Below, piece after piece: positions 58,360 to 64,000 of a stretch of 64,000 nt of DNA. The notes under the pieces were generated by a model. The model was given only the letters and a program-made list of their open reading frames with translations. It was not told where the DNA came from and did no database searches. The stretch comes from Pristionchus mayeri (lineage: Eukaryota; Nematoda; Chromadorea; Rhabditida; Neodiplogasteridae). The DNA lies in assembly GCA_036245805.1 (NCBI GenBank), contig BTRK01000006.1:30136901-30200900 (forward strand). Direction: 5' to 3'. The first letter of the stretch is position 1. Every line of letters begins with the position of its first letter. A program made the position numbers and the translations under genes.

Positions 58360-61300
58360 CCCCCCCCCCCCCCCACCCTACCATTACCCTCTTGACATAC
58401 CGTATCGATCGATCTTTCCCATCCATCCGCCCGGATACCGTAATCACAGCACATTCTAGTGAAGTAGATAGTTCTTCTTTGTAGACTCTACACCCAATCT
58501 CTCTCTCTCAGTCTCTTTCTCTCTCAGTCTCTCACTTTCCCTGATGGTCATAGAATGAGCAGAGTGAAGAGAATATCTAATCCCCAACAGATTATTCATT
58601 TCGTTTCTTCTCTCGAGGGGGATTCTCGTGTAATCTCTGCTATTCAATTCTCTCCCATTCTCTCACCCTCCATTTCTATCCCGGATAAATTATATTAATT
58701 CTTACTGTAAAGTCACACAACAAAAAGGCAAATGGCTATTCTGAAACAGTCTGATTGTGCAATCTATGCATACATAATATTCTTTCACCAATATATTTTA
58801 AACATAGTTCAAACTATATTTTAAACAATCAAAAAATCAACTTCTCTATGCATTCAACACATTTCGGAAATACGAGAAGCTTTTAGAAGAAAATATTTCG
58901 TTGATATTTCGTTGAAAATATACATAGTAATACACTGGAGTTGAATTTTCTAGTAAGTTTTGGGAAAATGAATATGAAGTATCTCTAAATTCTTCAATTA
59001 TACATTCCGAAAATGGAAGAAAGACCCTCTAATATAATTGGTTGATAATAATGCACGAGTCCTCATAATGTCTCCATCGATGATTCGTTTTGCATGATGT
59101 TGAGTCGATTTCGATCAGTTAGGATTCGATTGCATCGACAACTGATTATTGTAGTTCATTGATGGATAAGGTCGTACAGTCCCCCCCCCCCCCTGTCCCT
59201 GTCCTTCTCCCCCCTCTCTCCCTCCCTCCGTGTTCACTTTCGAGAGTCGGGGGAAGTGAGTCGAGTCTCTCGCGCGGCCCGCGTTACACAAGATGAAGAA
59301 GAGAGACTTGAGAGAGGGGCGCAGTTTAGAGGTAGGAGGGAGGAAGAGGAGAGACTTCTGTCAACTTGCGCCCTCACTCTCAATCTCAGTCTCTAGTCGA
59401 GTCATCGGAGTTGTGAAGGGACAGAGAGAGAGTACGAATGTACGAATGATCAACCCTCACTCCTCTTCCTCTTCACGACACACAATAACTCCCCTTTCCC
59501 TTTTCGTATGATTATGTGGCACTTGAGTCTTTGCACTTCATTTCTGTTTCACCAATTTCTGTTTAAGCAACTGCAAATCTTCTATGGCCCAATATGTATC
59601 AATCTCTCACTTCAAGATGATGTGATCGAGTGTTGATGGGGGATGAATTATGATGAGTCGCGCGAGAGAAGGAAGAGGGGAAGTTGTGAGTGGGGAGGAA
59701 TGAACCCTTCGCAGTCTCATTATCCGATCACCTTTATTATATTCTTCGTTCAACTCCTTCCACTTTATCGAATCTTCCAATCTCACTTGCGCATCTCTCT
59801 CCTTTTTATGAATCAAAATTCGCTCGCTTGATCATGAAAAAGAGGCGAATGAAGTGTTGAGAAGGGGCTGATTGTGATCGAGAGAAGAGAGGAGAGGAAG
59901 GGAGGTGTGCGCACCTCTACATACTTACCAACAACTATTTCCTTATCACGAATAAGTTCCGATGTCTTCTTCATTCTTCTCTCTCCATCATCTTCTTCTC
60001 TTCATTCTACAGTACTCTTTCCCTCCACGCGCGAGTTGTCTCCATTTCCTGTCTCAATTTTGCCTGCCTTTCCTGCCTCCTGTTAGCGAAGCGAAGCGAA
60101 GATTGTTGCGCGGGGCGCGAAAAAGTGGAAGACGAGGAGGGGGAGGCAGGCCCTATTTTCCACTCAGTCACCTCGACCGACCCCTTCCCCCCTCTCTTCC
60201 CCCTTCGCCGCCTTTTAGGATTGGGAGAAGGAGAAGGAATAGACGAAGAGAACCACCGTTCTGTCCTACATCTTCCACATATCTTCATTCTCTGATTGTG
60301 CTCTCTTGATTCGGTACTCCCCCTCCCCCCCTCTTCCCTCCCTTCGACCCTCCAGAGACCCTTCTGATTGGACCGAGTGCGCAAGGAGAGAACTGCGCAG
60401 TCGCAAGTATTCTTTCGTTGATTAGATCAAAGCCCCTCTCAACTCTCCAGAGACCACACTGAGAAGGGACAGCTACCACTCACTCAGTGGATTGCTCCTG
60501 CGCACTTCCCTCCACTACCGTATCCCTCGCAACACACTACCTCGGAATCATCGTCCATTAGTCGCACCACTATCGGCATTTTGCTCTTAGCCCTCTTAGC
60601 TGTGCTGCGCAAAGTTTATTAGTTGTGAGAGGCGCCGTCGGGGGAAAGGAGGAAGAGGAGGAAAGAGCGAGAGAGGGAGACTGGCTTATGGCGAGGAAGA
60701 CCAACACTCACTCTCTCTTCTCGCGCACATACTATCCTCGCACTGCTACCGTACCCAGTATCGTATTCAAAGTCCTATCTACGGTAATTCAGATAAAGAT
60801 TAGTGAGATTCAACGATGACCCCTTTTCATTTTCGATGGAGTAATGTGAAGTAGTTGAGGGGGGGGGGGGCGCAGATGACTCTTCTCCCTCTGCCAGCCC
60901 CTTCCGCCTGATTCCCCGTTGTAACTTGCGCAGCACGGAGAAGAAGATCATCCCCCTTCACTCCTCCCAATCTCCTCTCTTATCTCTTCCAACCAATACT
61001 ATTTTCCAACTTCTTTATTATATAACTTATAGATGTCGATTCATTCGCATTAAAGAAGGAGTAACACGAAAAATAGATTGTACATGTGGAATAGTGGTTG
61101 TCGTAGAGGACAGAAATCCGATGAGAAATCACTTTATCCGAAGTGACACAGATGGCTCTATCTCGAGATATGAGAATGAGAAGATCGGGCCTCAGCGCAG
61201 GCGAAAGCGCGCGTATTTGAAATGAATGAGAAAAAAAGCAACAACAGATCGCACTTAGCTGGATTCGATACAACGCAGATTGCGCTTGGCGCGCCGGAGT

Positions 61301-64000
61301 TACCCACTGCTCTACGATCACCGTTGGATCGGGCTGAGGGGAAACAGTATATCTACCTAACACGCTCATCAGAATGCATTACCTTCTCATCTCTTATTCG
61401 TGTTACGCCTTCTTTAATCTGCAATAGATGACAGTCTCTCCCTCCCCTCTCTTGATTCACAATCGGAGGATCATATCGACCTCTCTTTCGGATCTTATCC
61501 TCTCTCAAAACTATTTCCATTTTCCATACCGAGCACGAACTGATTTTCCTCCTTCTTCTGCTTTCCTATCTACTTCCATCATCTCTTCACTCCTTCCTTC
61601 ATCACTTCGTCACAAAGGGAAGAGAAAGTTGAATAACTAGTGCATGGTTTTCGAGATTCTTCATCGTCGTCCACATTCATCATCACTATCCAATCTCGTA
61701 CCTTTTCCCATTTCACGACGGCAATTCAGAAGCTGCGCAACTTTACGACATTTCCGCGCAATTCCATTTCAATTTAGCGCCCCTTCAGAGAGAAGAAGAG
61801 ATCTGCTCGCGCGAGTACCTGACTACTACCGATTTACCCCTTCCTCCCCCCTCCCCCTCCCCCTTCCCCCTTGAGAAGGCCTGCTGAGGTGCATCTGATG
61901 ATCCATCCCATCCATAGTCTCTCCCCTATCTCTTCCTCCCCTTCCTTCCTCTGTTCCTCTTCGTCCCTCTTCGTCGTCTCTCATTATCTCGTCTTCGTTG
62001 GTCTTCTTCGCGCATGCTCTCAAAAGGGAGAGAAAAGAAAGAAAAGCCGCCCGACGACCACCACTTTTTCCTACGACGACAACGATTAGTAGAAGGCGTC
62101 GAGGCCGACACACGCAATTGCGCACGCACACAATGCAAATAGGGCGGGGGATACGGTAGGAATCAATCTTTCATTTAGCGCCAGTCACTTATTAGTACAA
62201 AGGTATAATATGATGGTGATGCTGAGAAGTGGGATGGAGGATGGTTCTATTCTCGATTCTCTCAGAAGGGTGTTCTCCTTCTCCTTCTCGTGCTCTCTCA
62301 ACTCCTCTTCTTCCATTGTTGAGACTGCGCATAACGACAGTCGGCTGAAAGGGAAGGAGAATGGCTCGATCAAAGGAACCAATGGCACTTCTTCCTCCGA
62401 TGACGACAACGAGTTATTGCGCGATTCCCAATATCGATCACCTTCCCTTTCGACCAATTCACAAATAATTCGATTATCTTGCTATGGTAACAATAGTGCC
62501 AATACTGACAGCATTATGTTGGCGTATAGTTGATCAGTGAGTATTATCAGTATTCATGTGTCTATCCCCTATTCGAGAGGGAGTGGAGGGAGGGAGGGGG
62601 GGGGGGCGCAAATCATATTTTGCTCCATGTGCCATGGTCGCTTCGTAGCCTCTCCTCCGACTGCGCATTCCCTCCCTCTCATCCTAATGTATACACTCAC
62701 ACACAGATGAACGACCCCCTTCCCCCTTCTAGAGACCTATCCCAATCCATTGTTAATAGCAATCGGAAGATAGTTGCAGTACTGATAATTGTGAGGCCAC
62801 GAGACTCGCGCGATTCATTCCAAGAAGATTCGTCACTGAAATGCAGCTGAAATTCATACGTTGAGTAGCTTCTCCTCACTTCACCTCCCCTCCTCCCTCC
62901 CTCTCTTTCCCTCTGTTTCATGCGTCCACATTCTGACCATTCTGACGGATATGGTCTTGATGGTTGTTCGTCTCCTCGTTCTCTCCTCCTTCTCCATCTC
63001 CATCAAAGCCCCTTCCGACCCCATTCTTCATATCGGCAGTCAGCTCCTTCTCCCTTCCTTCTTCTACATGGGTGCTAAGTCATTTTCTCGCCTCTCCTTT
63101 CATTCGCCTCTCCTCCGTTTTTTGAGCATCGTTTGGCTGCGCGGGAAGGAAAGAGAGGGGGAAGGGGGGGGGGCAGCAGCTCTCCTGTCTCCCTCTCCAG
63201 TCCGCCCTCTTTCTGTGCGCGACACATGCATGTTCAAATAGCGAGAATGGATAGGAGAAGGCTGCGCGACTGAATCGCCCACTAACCACTTCTGCTGTAT
63301 GTGATATCTCCTCCATCGCTAGTCTCTCCCCCATCCGCCTCCTCATCCACTCGCTGCCCTACACTTTCTACGATGTGACATTTAACCCATTCTTCTGAAT
63401 CTTCTAATAAGATTCTGAAGATATCGGACTACTCACTAACGATATCATCTATTGTATTATATATATATATATATTTGTGAGTGCTTCGTTCTGAGTAAAG
63501 GGAGGATTCTCAATGGGGTTGCCTCTCTCTCCTCTCCTCTTTTCTTCTCGTATCGTCGTTTCGCGCATTCTAGCCAATTTCGATTGATCAGAGGGGGAAA
63601 TGCGCAGAGAGAAGAGGAGAAATCAGTGAAAAACGCGTGGAAATATCGAGAGGAGCTCGCTATTTTCCGAATCTGATTCATTACTCTTCGATATATTCGA
63701 GTTGTTCTTCCTTCTAACACGAACTCTTTCTTGAGTGAACATCTTACCTGCATGCATTTTTTTGTATTTATCTGGTAGGTCATTGGTCTTCCTCTCCTCC
63801 CTCCTCTTCTCCAAATGGTTTCATGCGCGAGAGTAAGCCAAGAGTGCGCAGGACGAAAAAGAGCGCGCGTACCAAAAGAGAAGGGAAATCGGGCGACGGA
63901 AAAAGAACCAGAGACGTGGCTTCCAAATTTCAATCTCCCTCATATTTGTACTCGCGCGAATTTCGATCGAATCACTTCGCACTTTGTGGTGTCGTATGAT
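58360..64000. other. Gene-poor, pyrimidine-rich, GCGC-dense interval
   Basis: Open frames on both strands are low-complexity translations of C/T- or G/A-rich runs, and I could not phase any exon chain. Three TACCGTA/TACGGTA copies, G- or C-runs at 59180, 60858 and 62597, and a TA repeat at 63455-63474 are visible. It may be the promoter region or a long intron of a gene beyond the window. Confidence 0.5.

Noticed and set aside
59600..63950. Several open frames of 100-160 codons in the right-hand 5 kb
   Set aside because: They are low-complexity translations of purine or pyrimidine runs present on both strands at once, without splice-consistent neighbours.

Overview
This is a 64 kb nuclear window from a eukaryote, most likely a free-living nematode. 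The genes are cut into very short exons (mostly 50-150 bp) by GT-AG introns, many only 41-50 bp long. Some start codons sit a few bases after a TTTCAG-type 3' splice site, as expected of spliced-leader acceptors. The best-recognised products match nematode/metazoan families. The intron density (about 18 exons for eRF3) is higher than in Caenorhabditis and would suit a diplogastrid such as Pristionchus; that placement is inference.

Layout. 1-4.4 kb: no gene seen, one transposon end. 4.4-9.5 kb (+): a RIN-type Rab5 exchange factor (VPS9 plus Ras-association domains), with a decayed mariner copy in an intron. 10.4-13.0 kb: a mariner-like element split by a 1.1 kb foldback element, then a second foldback. 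13.2-13.6 kb (-): a small secreted protein. 14.3-16.1 kb (+): a serine racemase/dehydratase-type PLP enzyme. 16.5-17.8 kb (+): an unrecognised 255-residue protein with a faint HMG-box-like C-terminus and a foldback element just behind its stop. 18.5-23 kb: a hAT-like MITE, tandem repeats and a second copy of the 1.1 kb foldback. 23.0-28.0 kb (+): translation release factor eRF3. 28.8-36.1 kb (-): a type II membrane M1 aminopeptidase. 36.8-38.0 kb (-): a partial membrane protein running into a 500-N gap. 38.3-48.9 kb (-): the splicing helicase PRP22/DHX8 (MOG-5), with a 1.65 kb perfect-looking palindrome in one intron. 49.4-50.1 kb (-): a small Cys-rich membrane protein. 50.4-52.6 kb (-): a membrane-anchored short-chain dehydrogenase. 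53.0-54.0 kb: a foldback. 54.1-55.9 kb (-): a single-pass membrane protein with a charged tail. 56.2-58.4 kb (+): a 73-residue amphipathic-helix protein. 58.4-64 kb: no confident gene; pyrimidine-rich and dense in GCGC.

The genes are unrelated housekeeping and accessory functions (endocytic signalling, D-serine metabolism, translation termination, splicing, proteolysis) and do not form one pathway. The most unusual property is the number of long inverted-repeat (foldback) elements, at least seven, often inside introns or next to the 3' end of expressed genes. Two of them carry RNA polymerase III B-box-like sequence in both arms. Several conserved exons show single-base phase conflicts that look like residual assembly indels.
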